NCBI GenBank assembly: GCA_038200385.1
Contig: JBBPYA010000035.1
Coordinates: 1-19,500 of the forward strand
Origin: JBBPYA01 sp038200385
GTDB taxonomy: Bacteria; Actinomycetota; Actinomycetes; Mycobacteriales; Geodermatophilaceae
DNA length: 19,500 nt
Direction: 5' to 3'
Positions 8,541 through 15,092 of the stretch are shown here, piece after piece. Each line of letters starts with the position of its first letter. Position 1 is the stretch's first letter. The position numbers were made by a program, and so were the translations under genes. The notes below the pieces were generated by a model. It saw nothing but the letters and a program-made list of their open reading frames with translations. It did no database searches and was not told the origin of the DNA.

Positions 8541-8549
8541 CTGAGTCCC

Positions 8550-8620
8550 CAGGTGCCGGCGCCGATCACCTGCCGTGACCCGCTGGCAACAGGGTGCACT
8601 CCTGGTCCGGCAACGGTCAA
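8550..8620 (-). promoter_or_regulatory. Candidate promoter and leader hairpin of the M23 gene
   Basis: On the minus strand TTGACC (8620-8615) is followed after 18 nt by CACCCT (8596-8591), a tentative -35/-10 pair. The predicted leader of about 44 nt contains a 6-bp inverted repeat CAGGTG (8550-8555) and CACCTG (8567-8572) with an 11-nt loop. The promoter assignment is weak because the -10 lacks TA at its start. Confidence 0.3.
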
Positions 8621-8644
8621 CGCCGGTGGACGAGCGCGGGTCGG

Positions 8645-9631
8645 TCAGTCCGGGCGGGAGCGGACGATCAGGTCAGCGAGCAGGGCCATCGCGATGATGA
8701 TGAGGCCGGTCACGAACAACAGCATCGAGTTCGTGGTGATCCGGAAGTCATAGCGGATCACATCCACCACGCCTTTGACGAACCCGACCGCCAGGCTCAC
8801 CAGACCGAGCGGCATCAGGACCTTGATCGGGTTGAAGTACATGACCATCCGCAGCACCTGCAGGATGTAGCGGTAGGCGTCCTTGACGAAGTGGAACTTC
8901 GAGGTGCCGCTGCGCTTGGCGTAGTCGATCGGCAGGTAGTCCACCGGGTGCTGGTTGGACAGGAACGACATCGTGATCGTGGTGACACAGGAGAATCCCG
9001 GCGGCAGCAGCCGCAGGTAGGGCAGCGACACTTCGCGGCGGAACGCCCGCAGCCCCGAGTTCAGGTCCGGGATCTTGGCCGCGGTCAGCCGCTCGGCGGT
9101 CTTGCGGATCAGCCACTTCGCCGGCACCCGGAGCAGCTTGTGGGTGCCCTGCTCGCTGGTCCGCGCGCCGACCACCTGGTCCACATCGGGGTTGTCCAGC
9201 AGGTACTGCACGAACTCCGGGATCCGCTCGTTCGGGTACGTCATGTCCGCGTCGGTCCACACAACGATCCGGCCGAAGGCCTCCGTGGTGCCGATCCGGC
9301 GCGCCGTACCGGAGCCACCGTTGACCCGGAAGGGCATCAGCCGCATCCGCGGGTAGGACGGCAGCGCCTGCTTTAGGATGTCCAGGGTGCCGTCGGTGGA
9401 TCGGTCGTCGATGACCAGCAGCTCGTAGTCGAACCCGCTGCCGTCCATCGCGACGGTGATCCGCTCCAGCTCCTCCAGCACGTGGTCCTGCTCGTTGTAG
9501 CAGGGCAGCACGATCGTGACGTCCAGGCTCATCGGGCCGGTCGGCTCGGGGCCGCCCGCGGCGAGGCTGCGGTGTCCCCCGGCGACGAGCGGGGGAACGG
9601 GGTGCTGCACCGGCTGCTCTGCTACGGACAC
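8645..9631 (-). CDS. Membrane-anchored GT2 glycosyltransferase (polyprenyl-phosphate sugar synthase type)
   Basis: 328 residues if started at GTG 9631. The GT-A domain begins at the internal Met with VTIVLPCYNEQDH (residues 37-49). LLVIDDRSTDGT, the DxD-containing VVWTDADMTYPNE and the acceptor-side DLNSGLRAFRR follow. Two C-terminal helices (IKVLMPLGLVSLAVGFV and SMLLFVTGLIIIAMALL) anchor it, as in GtrB/CsbB/DPM1-like enzymes, which move a sugar from a nucleotide donor to polyprenyl phosphate at the cytoplasmic face. Such donors feed GT-C enzymes, so a link to the YfhO-like protein is plausible. Start choice: GTG 9631 has GAGGGGGA 6 nt upstream and the extension has about 88% GC third positions. 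ATG 9532 is the start expected from the family core and has no ribosome site. The extension looks disordered (Pro/Gly/Ala-rich). Confidence 0.85.
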   Translation of the reverse strand: MSVAEQPVQHPVPPLVAGGHRSLAAGGPEPTGPMSLDVTIVLPCYNEQDHVLEELERITVAMDGSGFDYELLVIDDRSTDGTLDILKQALPSYPRMRLMPFRVNGGSGTARRIGTTEAFGRIVVWTDADMTYPNERIPEFVQYLLDNPDVDQVVGARTSEQGTHKLLRVPAKWLIRKTAERLTAAKIPDLNSGLRAFRREVSLPYLRLLPPGFSCVTTITMSFLSNQHPVDYLPIDYAKRSGTSKFHFVKDAYRYILQVLRMVMYFNPIKVLMPLGLVSLAVGFVKGVVDVIRYDFRITTNSMLLFVTGLIIIAMALLADLIVRSRPD

Positions 9632-9730
9632 CAGCTCATCCCCCTCGACGCTCCCCGGAAGGTCCGGGACCGGCCCCCGCTGACCGGTGAGCCTAACCGG
9701 CCCGACCCGGGACCCCCTGCAACGAGGCGG

Positions 9731-9761
9731 TCGACGCGGGCGGCGGCGGGCGCCGCGTCGA
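9731..9761 (-). terminator. Candidate hairpin after the SpoIID-like gene
   Basis: A perfect 9-bp inverted repeat, TCGACGCGG (9731-9739) and CCGCGTCGA (9753-9761), with a 13-nt loop, begins 36 nt beyond the SpoIID-like stop codon and before the GT2 start. It lacks a T-tract, as many actinobacterial terminators do. It could equally be a regulatory structure in the GT2 leader. Confidence 0.4.
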
Positions 9762-9797
9762 TGGCCCTCCACCCGAGTCCGCTCGCCAGGTCGCAGG

Positions 9798-11888
9798 TCA
9801 GTGGTCGCGGGCGACCGCGATGGTGTCCGCCCGGTGACCGTCCCAGTTGCCCGCCAGCCCGACGTCGCCGACGATGCCGTACCCGACCTCGCGGTCGGCC
9901 GGACCTGCGGCCAGCCGGTCGCGCAGGTAGAAGTACTTGCCCCGGCGCACCGCGACGGTGTCCTGCCCCGACACGTCCCAGTCCCCGGCCAGCGGCTGGT
10001 CGCCGGCCACGCCGTAGCCGAACTGGTACGACGTCAGCGGCGTCCGGTTGCTGTCGCTGAGGTACCAGCTGCTGCCCCGCAGGAGCCCGATGGTGTTGTA
10101 CCCGTCGCCGTTCCAGTCCCCCATGACCGCCTTGTCGCCGCGCCGACCGTAGAACGTGGAGATGTCGGGGGGGCCGCTGGTGTTGGTGTTGCGCAGGGAC
10201 AGCGCACCGTCGCGGTACACGCCCACGGTGTCGATGCCGTCGGCGTCGAAGTCCCCGCACAGCGGGATGTCCCCGGCCGCGCCGAAGACGACCGTCAGAT
10301 CGGCGGCGCCCGCGGAATTGTCGTTGCGCAGGTAGAACGTGCCGTCCCGGAAGACCCCGGGAGTGTCGATGCCGTCGCCGTTCCAGTCGCACACCATGGC
10401 CAGGTCACCGGGCCGGCCGTAGGTGAACGTCCCGTCCGCGGGGCCCGCGGACAGCGAGTTGCGCAGGAAGAACGTCGGGGCCGCCGACGGCGTCGGTGGC
10501 GGTGGTGGCGGAGGCGGTGGTGGCGGCGGCGGCGGAGCCGAACCCACAACGCTGTACCAGTCCGAGAGCAGCCCCCAGTCCAGCCGGAACTGGTCCCCGG
10601 TCACGTCGACGCTGCGGGTGGAGCCGGTGATCCGGACCTTCTCGGCGCGACCGCCGTCCTGCCCGAGGCCGTTGCGCTCGACGACCTGGACCGAGGACAG
10701 CGTGCCGACGCCGTACGCCGACTGCACGCTGGACACCGGGATACTGTCGGTCCAGTCGTGGTAGGGCGAGACGTCGTCCCCGGCATCGGGCACAGCCGGG
10801 AACGTGCCACCGGCGGTGTACCCCCCCGTCGAGGAGCTGAACTCGGTGCGGGCGATCGGGCCGGAGGGGAAGCGGCGTACGACGTTCGCGGTGGCCGAGA
10901 CCGCGGCGTCGCTGCGGTAGTCCTCCTGGCTGACCCGGTTGCGCCCGGCCCCGGAGTAGACCTGGCAGGAGGTGGTGTCGCAGGTCTTGGCGTAGCTGTA
11001 GCGGTTCTCCGAGTAGGCGTAGGACCGGGCCGCCACGGCCTGCGAGCGCAGTGCCGCGGCGCCGCCGGAATCCGCCCAGCTGGCCGGGGACTCGCGCGGC
11101 ACCACGGAGCGGAGGTAGTCCTCCATCAGCACCGTGTTCACGGTGCGCGGACTGCCCTGGTAGGAGGCCATCGCCAGCGACCCGCGGTACTGCAGGGTGT
11201 CCCCGCCCGAGCAGATAGCCAGCAGCGCGGACTGGTCATTGCCGGGGCTGCCCACCGTCGAGGTGACCGTCGAGACCGGCCGCACCCGGGGCGTGGCGCT
11301 GCTGCCCGAGCATCCGTACCTCGGCGTGATCGTGAAGTCGCCGTCGGAGCGGAGCTGGATGCGCGCTGCCGAGCCACCGGCGATCAGCACGTCGGCGACG
11401 GTGAAGTCGTGCCCCGACGTCACGACCAGGTCGCGTCCGTCCTGGAAGATCAGCCGCACCGTGATCAGGCTGTTGGGCTGCGTTCCGGCGTTCGTGTTGG
11501 AGTAGTAGTGCTGCAGGATCTGATCGTGTGACCAGCCGTAGTCGCGGGCGTAGCCGTAGGCGCCCCACTGGCCCATCCCGCGGCCGTGCCCGTACCCGTG
11601 CCCGGTGAGCTGCACGCTGGACGTCGGGTAGGCGGTGGGCCCGGTCCCGTCCGGGTTTGTCCAGTCGGGGTTGGCCCCGTCGGGGTCGGGTACGGGGTCG
11701 GACAGCGTCGGGACGGCGGCGGGAGCGGCGGCCAGCGCATCGGCCGCCGGCGCGGTGCCGTCGGTGACGCTCGCGGCGACCAGGCTGGCCGGGTCCGCCG
11801 GGACGGCGTATGCCACGAGGCCGGGCAGGGCGCCCACCGTGGCGAGGCTGCACAGCAACGACAAACTGGCGAGATGTGATCGACGCAT
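9798..11888 (-). CDS. Secreted SpoIID/LytB-domain protein with poly-proline hinge and GDWNGDG repeats
   Basis: 696 residues from ATG 11888. Signal peptide residues 1-28 (core LASLSLLCSLATVGAL). An acidic Pro/Asp-rich stretch (60-85) leads to GHGYGHGRGMGQWGA (96-110) and ILQHYY (124-129). The SpoIID domain proper follows to about 450: MEDYLRSVVPRESPASW with the likely catalytic Glu266, the AVAARSYA helix (284-291), and the Cys pair CDTTSC (303 and 308) matching the zinc cysteines known in SpoIID. Residues 452-465 are fourteen prolines, then about five GDWNGDG-type repeats (472-696). SpoIID enzymes are lytic transglycosylases acting on stem-peptide-free glycan; LytB members are amidase enhancers. 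Here it probably trims the wall outside the cell. The GHGxGHG segment lies before the catalytic part rather than after it as in Bacillus SpoIID. The ribosome site is weak (GGAAA). Confidence 0.88.
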   Translation of the reverse strand: MRRSHLASLSLLCSLATVGALPGLVAYAVPADPASLVAASVTDGTAPAADALAAAPAAVPTLSDPVPDPDGANPDWTNPDGTGPTAYPTSSVQLTGHGYGHGRGMGQWGAYGYARDYGWSHDQILQHYYSNTNAGTQPNSLITVRLIFQDGRDLVVTSGHDFTVADVLIAGGSAARIQLRSDGDFTITPRYGCSGSSATPRVRPVSTVTSTVGSPGNDQSALLAICSGGDTLQYRGSLAMASYQGSPRTVNTVLMEDYLRSVVPRESPASWADSGGAAALRSQAVAARSYAYSENRYSYAKTCDTTSCQVYSGAGRNRVSQEDYRSDAAVSATANVVRRFPSGPIARTEFSSSTGGYTAGGTFPAVPDAGDDVSPYHDWTDSIPVSSVQSAYGVGTLSSVQVVERNGLGQDGGRAEKVRITGSTRSVDVTGDQFRLDWGLLSDWYSVVGSAPPPPPPPPPPPPPPTPSAAPTFFLRNSLSAGPADGTFTYGRPGDLAMVCDWNGDGIDTPGVFRDGTFYLRNDNSAGAADLTVVFGAAGDIPLCGDFDADGIDTVGVYRDGALSLRNTNTSGPPDISTFYGRRGDKAVMGDWNGDGYNTIGLLRGSSWYLSDSNRTPLTSYQFGYGVAGDQPLAGDWDVSGQDTVAVRRGKYFYLRDRLAAGPADREVGYGIVGDVGLAGNWDGHRADTIAVARDH
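9801..10475 (-). repeat. GDWNGDG-type repeat array in the SpoIID-like protein
   Basis: About five copies of a 44-48 residue unit follow the poly-proline hinge. Their cores are CDWNGDGIDTPGVFR, GDFDADGIDTVGVYR, GDWNGDGYNTIGLLR, GDWDVSGQDTVAVRR and GNWDGHRADTIAV, each followed by a YLRN/YLSD-like strand. The last two have lost parts of the Asp-rich loop. They are homologous to the repeats of the M23 protein 2.5 kb away. Confidence 0.82.
10494..10535 (-). repeat. Codons for fourteen consecutive prolines
   Basis: The minus strand reads fourteen CCN codons in a row (CCG, CCA and one CCT mixed), seen on the plus strand as a GGT/GGC-rich tract. It separates the SpoIID domain from the repeat array. 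The mixed codon use shows it is kept as protein sequence rather than a fresh slippage tract. Confidence 0.9.
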
Positions 11889-11966
11889 GAGTTTCCAGGG
11901 TCAGGAGGTGCCAGCGGGACCGGCGTGGCGAATGTGACAGGAAGCGACTATGTCCTAACGTGGAGT

Positions 11967-11997
11967 GTTTGCCTACCCAGAGCGGCAAACGTTTACC
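11967..11997. promoter_or_regulatory. Repeated GTTTGCC sites upstream of the SpoIID-like gene
   Basis: GTTTGCC (11967-11973) and its exact complement GGCAAAC (11984-11990) form a 7-bp inverted repeat with a 10-nt spacer. A third variant, GTTTACC (11991-11997), abuts the second so that 11984-11997 is a near-palindrome GGCAAACGTTTACC with an AAACGTTT core, like LacI-family operators. The sites lie 79-109 bp before the ATG at 11888, in DNA that is locally richer in A/T than its surroundings. The binding protein is unknown. Confidence 0.45.
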
Positions 11998-12044
11998 TTC
12001 GGCCGGCCGGGCGACACCCCGCCGCCCGCCCCGCCATGTCCCTC

Positions 12045-12082
12045 GTGACCACCTCTCGGCGGCGCGCCCCAATAGTGGTCAC
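12045..12082 (-). terminator. Candidate stem-loop after rmlD
   Basis: A perfect 8-bp inverted repeat GTGACCAC (12045-12052) and GTGGTCAC (12075-12082) with a 22-nt loop begins 35 nt beyond the rmlD stop codon. There is no T-tract. It may end the rmlB-rmlD transcript, or be an operator for the SpoIID-like gene downstream. The rest of 11889-12117 holds no gene that I can support. Confidence 0.35.
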
Positions 12083-12117
12083 CAACGGGATTGCCGGGGG
12101 ACGAGCGCCGCAACTGG

Positions 12118-12984
12118 TCAGCTCCGGCCGCGGATCCGGTGCACCACCGCGCCAACACCCTCCCGCCAGTCCGGCAGTGGCTCGAGGCCGGCCGCGATCC
12201 AGGCGGAGTTGTCCAGCACCGAGTACGCCGGGCGCGGCGCCGGGCGGGGGAACCGGTCGGTCGTCGTTGGGAGCACCCGGTCCGGATCGGCCCCCGCGGC
12301 CCCGAACACCGCTCGGGCCAGCCCGTACCACGTCGTGTCCCCCGCGCCGGTGCAGTGCAGCACGCCGGGCGACACCGCCGCGGTGCCCAACTCCACGAGG
12401 CTGCCGGCCAGTTGCGCCGACCAGGTCGGCGAACCCTGCTGGTCCGCGACGACGGAGACGGTGTCCCGCTCCCGCTCCAGTCGCAGCATCGTGTCCACGA
12501 AGTTGCCGCGGTGCTCGGAGTACACCCACGCCGTGCGCACCACGAACGCGTCCGCGCCGGCGGCCAGCACCGCCCGCTCCCCGGCCAGCTTGGTCCGCCC
12601 GTACGCCGTGCGCGGACCGGTCGGGTGGGCCACGGTGTACGGCGTGCTCGCGTCCCCGGCGAAGACGTAGTCAGTGCTCACGTGCACCAGCCGGGCTCGA
12701 CCGGCGCATGCAGAGGCGATCCAGCCCGGCGCCAGCCCATTGACGACGTGGGCGGTGGGTTCGTCGGTCTCGGCGTCGTCCACCGCGGTGTAGCCGCCGG
12801 CATTGACCACGACCGCGGGCTCGGAGTCCCGGCGTACCCAGGAGCGAACCACGTCCCGGACCGCTGCCTCGTCGCCGAGATCGAGCTCGGATCTGGTCAA
12901 CGCAATGACGTCCCGGTCGGCCAGCACCCGGCGCAGATCCCGCCCGAGTTGGCCGTTCGCCCCGGTGATCAGCCAGCGCGTCAC
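12118..12984 (-). CDS. rmlD: dTDP-4-dehydrorhamnose reductase
   Basis: 288 residues from GTG 12984. It reduces dTDP-4-dehydro-L-rhamnose to dTDP-L-rhamnose with NAD(P)H, the last step of the rhamnose donor pathway, in the cytoplasm. The short-chain dehydrogenase fold is clear: cofactor loop TGANGQLG (7-14), NAGGYTAVDDAE (61-72) typical of RmlD, STDYVFAG (103-110) and the catalytic Tyr/Lys pair YGRTK (128-132). Length is normal for the family. GTG 12984 begins directly at the first beta-strand (TRWLITGANGQLG); the longer open frame to 13068 overlaps the end of rmlB and is not family-like. The gap to rmlB is 16 bp, so the two are almost certainly co-transcribed. rmlA and rmlC are not in the window. 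Confidence 0.93.
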   Translation of the reverse strand: MTRWLITGANGQLGRDLRRVLADRDVIALTRSELDLGDEAAVRDVVRSWVRRDSEPAVVVNAGGYTAVDDAETDEPTAHVVNGLAPGWIASACAGRARLVHVSTDYVFAGDASTPYTVAHPTGPRTAYGRTKLAGERAVLAAGADAFVVRTAWVYSEHRGNFVDTMLRLERERDTVSVVADQQGSPTWSAQLAGSLVELGTAAVSPGVLHCTGAGDTTWYGLARAVFGAAGADPDRVLPTTTDRFPRPAPRPAYSVLDNSAWIAAGLEPLPDWREGVGAVVHRIRGRS

Positions 12985-13000
12985 CGGTCCCGGAACCCGC

Positions 13001-13975
13001 TCATCCGGACCCCTTGAGCGGTTCCCACCAGGCCCGGTTGTCCCGGTACCACTGGACCGTCTCGGCAAGCCCGTCCTCGAAGCCCACCCGGGGCGAGTAC
13101 CCGAGGGCGGCCAGCTTGGCGTGGTCCAGGGCGTACCGGCGGTCGTGGCCGAGCCGGTCCTCGACGTAGTCCACCCGGTCCCAGTCGGCGTCGCACGCCT
13201 CCAGCAGCAGGGCGGTGAGTTCCTTGTTCGTCAGCTCCCGGCCGCCGGCGATGTTGTAGATCTCGCCCGCACCCCCGGCGGTCAGGACCAGCGCGATGCC
13301 CCGGCAGTGGTCGTCGACGTGCAGCCAGTCGCGGACGTTGAGGCCGTCGCCGTACAGCGGGACGTTCAGCCCGTCGATCAGGTTCGTCACGAACAGCGGG
13401 ATGACCTTCTCGGGGTACTGGTAGGGCCCGTAGTTGTTCGAGCAACGGGTCACCGACAGGTTCAGCCCGTAGGTCACGACGTACGAGCGGGCGATCAGGT
13501 CGGCACCGGCCTTGGCCGCGGAGTACGGCGAGTTGGGCTCCAGGACGTGCTCCTCGGTCCACTCGCCGACCGGGATGCTGCCGTAGACCTCGTCGGTCGA
13601 CACGTGGACGACACGGGGGATCCGGTGCCGCAGCGCGGCCTCGAAGACCTGCTGGGCGCCGAGCACGTTGGTCAGCACGAACTCGCTCGCGCCGGTGATC
13701 GACCGGTCGACGTGGGACTCGGCGGCGAAGTTGACGATCGCGTCATGGCCGGGCACGACGGCGTCGAGGTCCTCGGCGGAGACGATGTCGCCCTTGGCAA
13801 AGGCGTAGCGGGGGTTGGCCTCGACCGCAGTCAGGTTGGCCAGGTTGCCGGCGTAGGTGAGCTTGTCGAAGACGGTGACCTCGGCGCCCTCCAGCCCCGG
13901 GTAGCCCTCGGTGAGCAGGGTGCGGACGAAGTGCGAGCCGATGAACCCGGCCGCGCCGGTGACGAGCAATCGCAT
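13001..13975 (-). CDS. rmlB: dTDP-glucose 4,6-dehydratase
   Basis: 324 residues from ATG 13975. It converts dTDP-glucose to dTDP-4-dehydro-6-deoxyglucose, the second step of dTDP-L-rhamnose synthesis. Extended-SDR features are all present: GAAGFIG (7-13) for NAD binding, FAAESHVDRSI (83-93), the active-site STDEVYG (126-132) with the Asp-Glu pair that marks 4,6-dehydratases, and YSAAK (151-155). NNYGPYQYPEK and DWLHVDDHCRGI are also typical. Length is normal. A TACCCT box 6 nt before ATG, with no ribosome site, predicts a leaderless mRNA for rmlB-rmlD. Its first 13 codons plus promoter are duplicated at 15412-15474, where they head a chimeric frame. Confidence 0.95.
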   Translation of the reverse strand: MRLLVTGAAGFIGSHFVRTLLTEGYPGLEGAEVTVFDKLTYAGNLANLTAVEANPRYAFAKGDIVSAEDLDAVVPGHDAIVNFAAESHVDRSITGASEFVLTNVLGAQQVFEAALRHRIPRVVHVSTDEVYGSIPVGEWTEEHVLEPNSPYSAAKAGADLIARSYVVTYGLNLSVTRCSNNYGPYQYPEKVIPLFVTNLIDGLNVPLYGDGLNVRDWLHVDDHCRGIALVLTAGGAGEIYNIAGGRELTNKELTALLLEACDADWDRVDYVEDRLGHDRRYALDHAKLAALGYSPRVGFEDGLAETVQWYRDNRAWWEPLKGSG

Positions 13976-13981
13976 GGCGCC

Positions 13982-13987
13982 AGGGTA
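13982..13987 (-). promoter_or_regulatory. -10 box (TACCCT) for leaderless rmlB-rmlD
   Basis: TACCCT on the minus strand ends 6 nt before ATG 13975. It sits in the 25-bp gap after the lipoprotein stop, so rmlBD can be transcribed independently of the lipoprotein gene. The same box is preserved in the duplicated segment at 15456-15461. Confidence 0.55.
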
Positions 13988-14000
13988 TCGGCGCCGCCGG

Positions 14001-15083
14001 TCAGCGCCCGAGTGCGGCGAGCCGGTCGGGTCGCGATGGACCGGCCTGCAGCGCCTCGGGGTCGAGCACGGTCAACAGCAGGTCGCCGTGCGCACCGGTC
14101 GAGACGTCGAGCCCGTCGCCGGCCAACACGGCGTGGCGGGCCACGATCGCCGGGCCGTCGAGGTCGGCCACGAGCTGCTGGTAGGAGTCGGAGACCAGCA
14201 GCGACCCGTCGACGTCGATGGCCAGGCGGGACCACAGGTACGGTGGATCGAGGGTGTTGAGGATGCCGAGATCGGTCTGCAGGCCGGTCATCGTGGTCAC
14301 CAGGGACAGGGTCCCGGCCGGGTCGACGGCCACGATCTCGTACCGGTTCGAGATGTACGCCGTCCCGTCGGGCCCGACGGCCAGCCCCCACACGCCCTCC
14401 AGAGTGGCGTCGGACGCCGCGGATGGCCGCGAGTCGGCCGGCAGCACAGGCGCGGGCGGATCCTCACTGCCGGTGCTCTCGTGGACTCCGACTACGCGGG
14501 TCAGCGCGTCGTCCGGGGACACCCGGTAAACACCGTCGTCGGCGGACAGGTAGACCGTGCCGTCGCGGGCCACGGCCGCCTTCGGCGTGCCGATGAAGGA
14601 AGTGTCGATCCCGACACTGCGCGAATGCCAGCCGAGTGCGGGCGACCCAACCACCAGGTGGGCACCCGCGCCGTCACCGGTCCAGAGGTACATCTGTCCC
14701 GCCGCGTCGGCCCCCAGCAGGCTGGTCGCGGCCGCTGTGACGCGCTCCGGCAACTCGAGCGGGCGCAGCCGGCCAGTCGCGCCCAAAATCGACAGCTGCG
14801 GGTCGGAGAACGGGGCTCGGTCGTCGCCACCGCTGGTGGCGTTGGGGTCCCACTGGACCGCCACGGTACCGTCCGGCAACGGGTACGCCGCCGACACCCG
14901 GAAGTTCTCGGCGCTCCGGTCGATGTCGTCGACCGTGAGCAGGGTGAGCTGCTCGCCGGGCGCGGCGTCCGGGACCGCCATCGGCACCGGGGCGGGCGAC
15001 CCGGTCACCGCGTCGCCGCAGCCCGACAGCAGCAAGGGGCCGCCGGCCACGACGAGGATCGTCCAGCACCGACTCGCCCGCAC
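14001..15083 (-). CDS. Beta-propeller lipoprotein, paralog A
   Basis: 360 residues from GTG 15083. A lipobox LLLSGC puts the lipidated cysteine at residue 22, so the protein is probably anchored on the outer face of the membrane. The rest shows repeated strands with DGT/DGS turns: LPDGTVAV, ARDGTVYLSADDGVYRV, VGPDGTAYISNRYEIVAV and IDVDGSLLVSDSY, typical of NHL/SMP-30-like propellers. No catalytic residues can be named. The start is supported by AAGGGG 5 nt upstream and a TACCGT box (15106-15111). It is a paralog of the gene at 15475-16533: the N-terminus MRASR, the lipobox, AVPDAAPG and TVDD are shared, then similarity drops. It lies 25 bp before rmlB. Function unknown; binding of a glycan or ligand at the surface is only inference. 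Confidence 0.83.
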   Translation of the reverse strand: MRASRCWTILVVAGGPLLLSGCGDAVTGSPAPVPMAVPDAAPGEQLTLLTVDDIDRSAENFRVSAAYPLPDGTVAVQWDPNATSGGDDRAPFSDPQLSILGATGRLRPLELPERVTAAATSLLGADAAGQMYLWTGDGAGAHLVVGSPALGWHSRSVGIDTSFIGTPKAAVARDGTVYLSADDGVYRVSPDDALTRVVGVHESTGSEDPPAPVLPADSRPSAASDATLEGVWGLAVGPDGTAYISNRYEIVAVDPAGTLSLVTTMTGLQTDLGILNTLDPPYLWSRLAIDVDGSLLVSDSYQQLVADLDGPAIVARHAVLAGDGLDVSTGAHGDLLLTVLDPEALQAGPSRPDRLAALGR

Positions 15084-15092
15084 CAGACCCCC

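Noticed and set aside
10494..10545. GGT/GGC-rich tract as a non-coding microsatellite
   Set aside because: In the minus-strand gene it reads as an uninterrupted proline run joining two domains, so it is coding.
9687..11531. 614-codon forward open frame opposite the SpoIID-like gene
   Set aside because: It has no recognisable domain and an extreme Arg/Val/Gly/Ala composition. The minus-strand frame has a signal peptide, catalytic motifs and repeats.
8541..12117. Cyclic-di-AMP (ydaO-type) riboswitch upstream of the M23 or SpoIID-like genes, as seen before some actinobacterial wall hydrolases
   Set aside because: I could not see the conserved motif blocks in either leader (8541-8644 or 11889-12117), and the first is too short. 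A covariance-model search would settle it.
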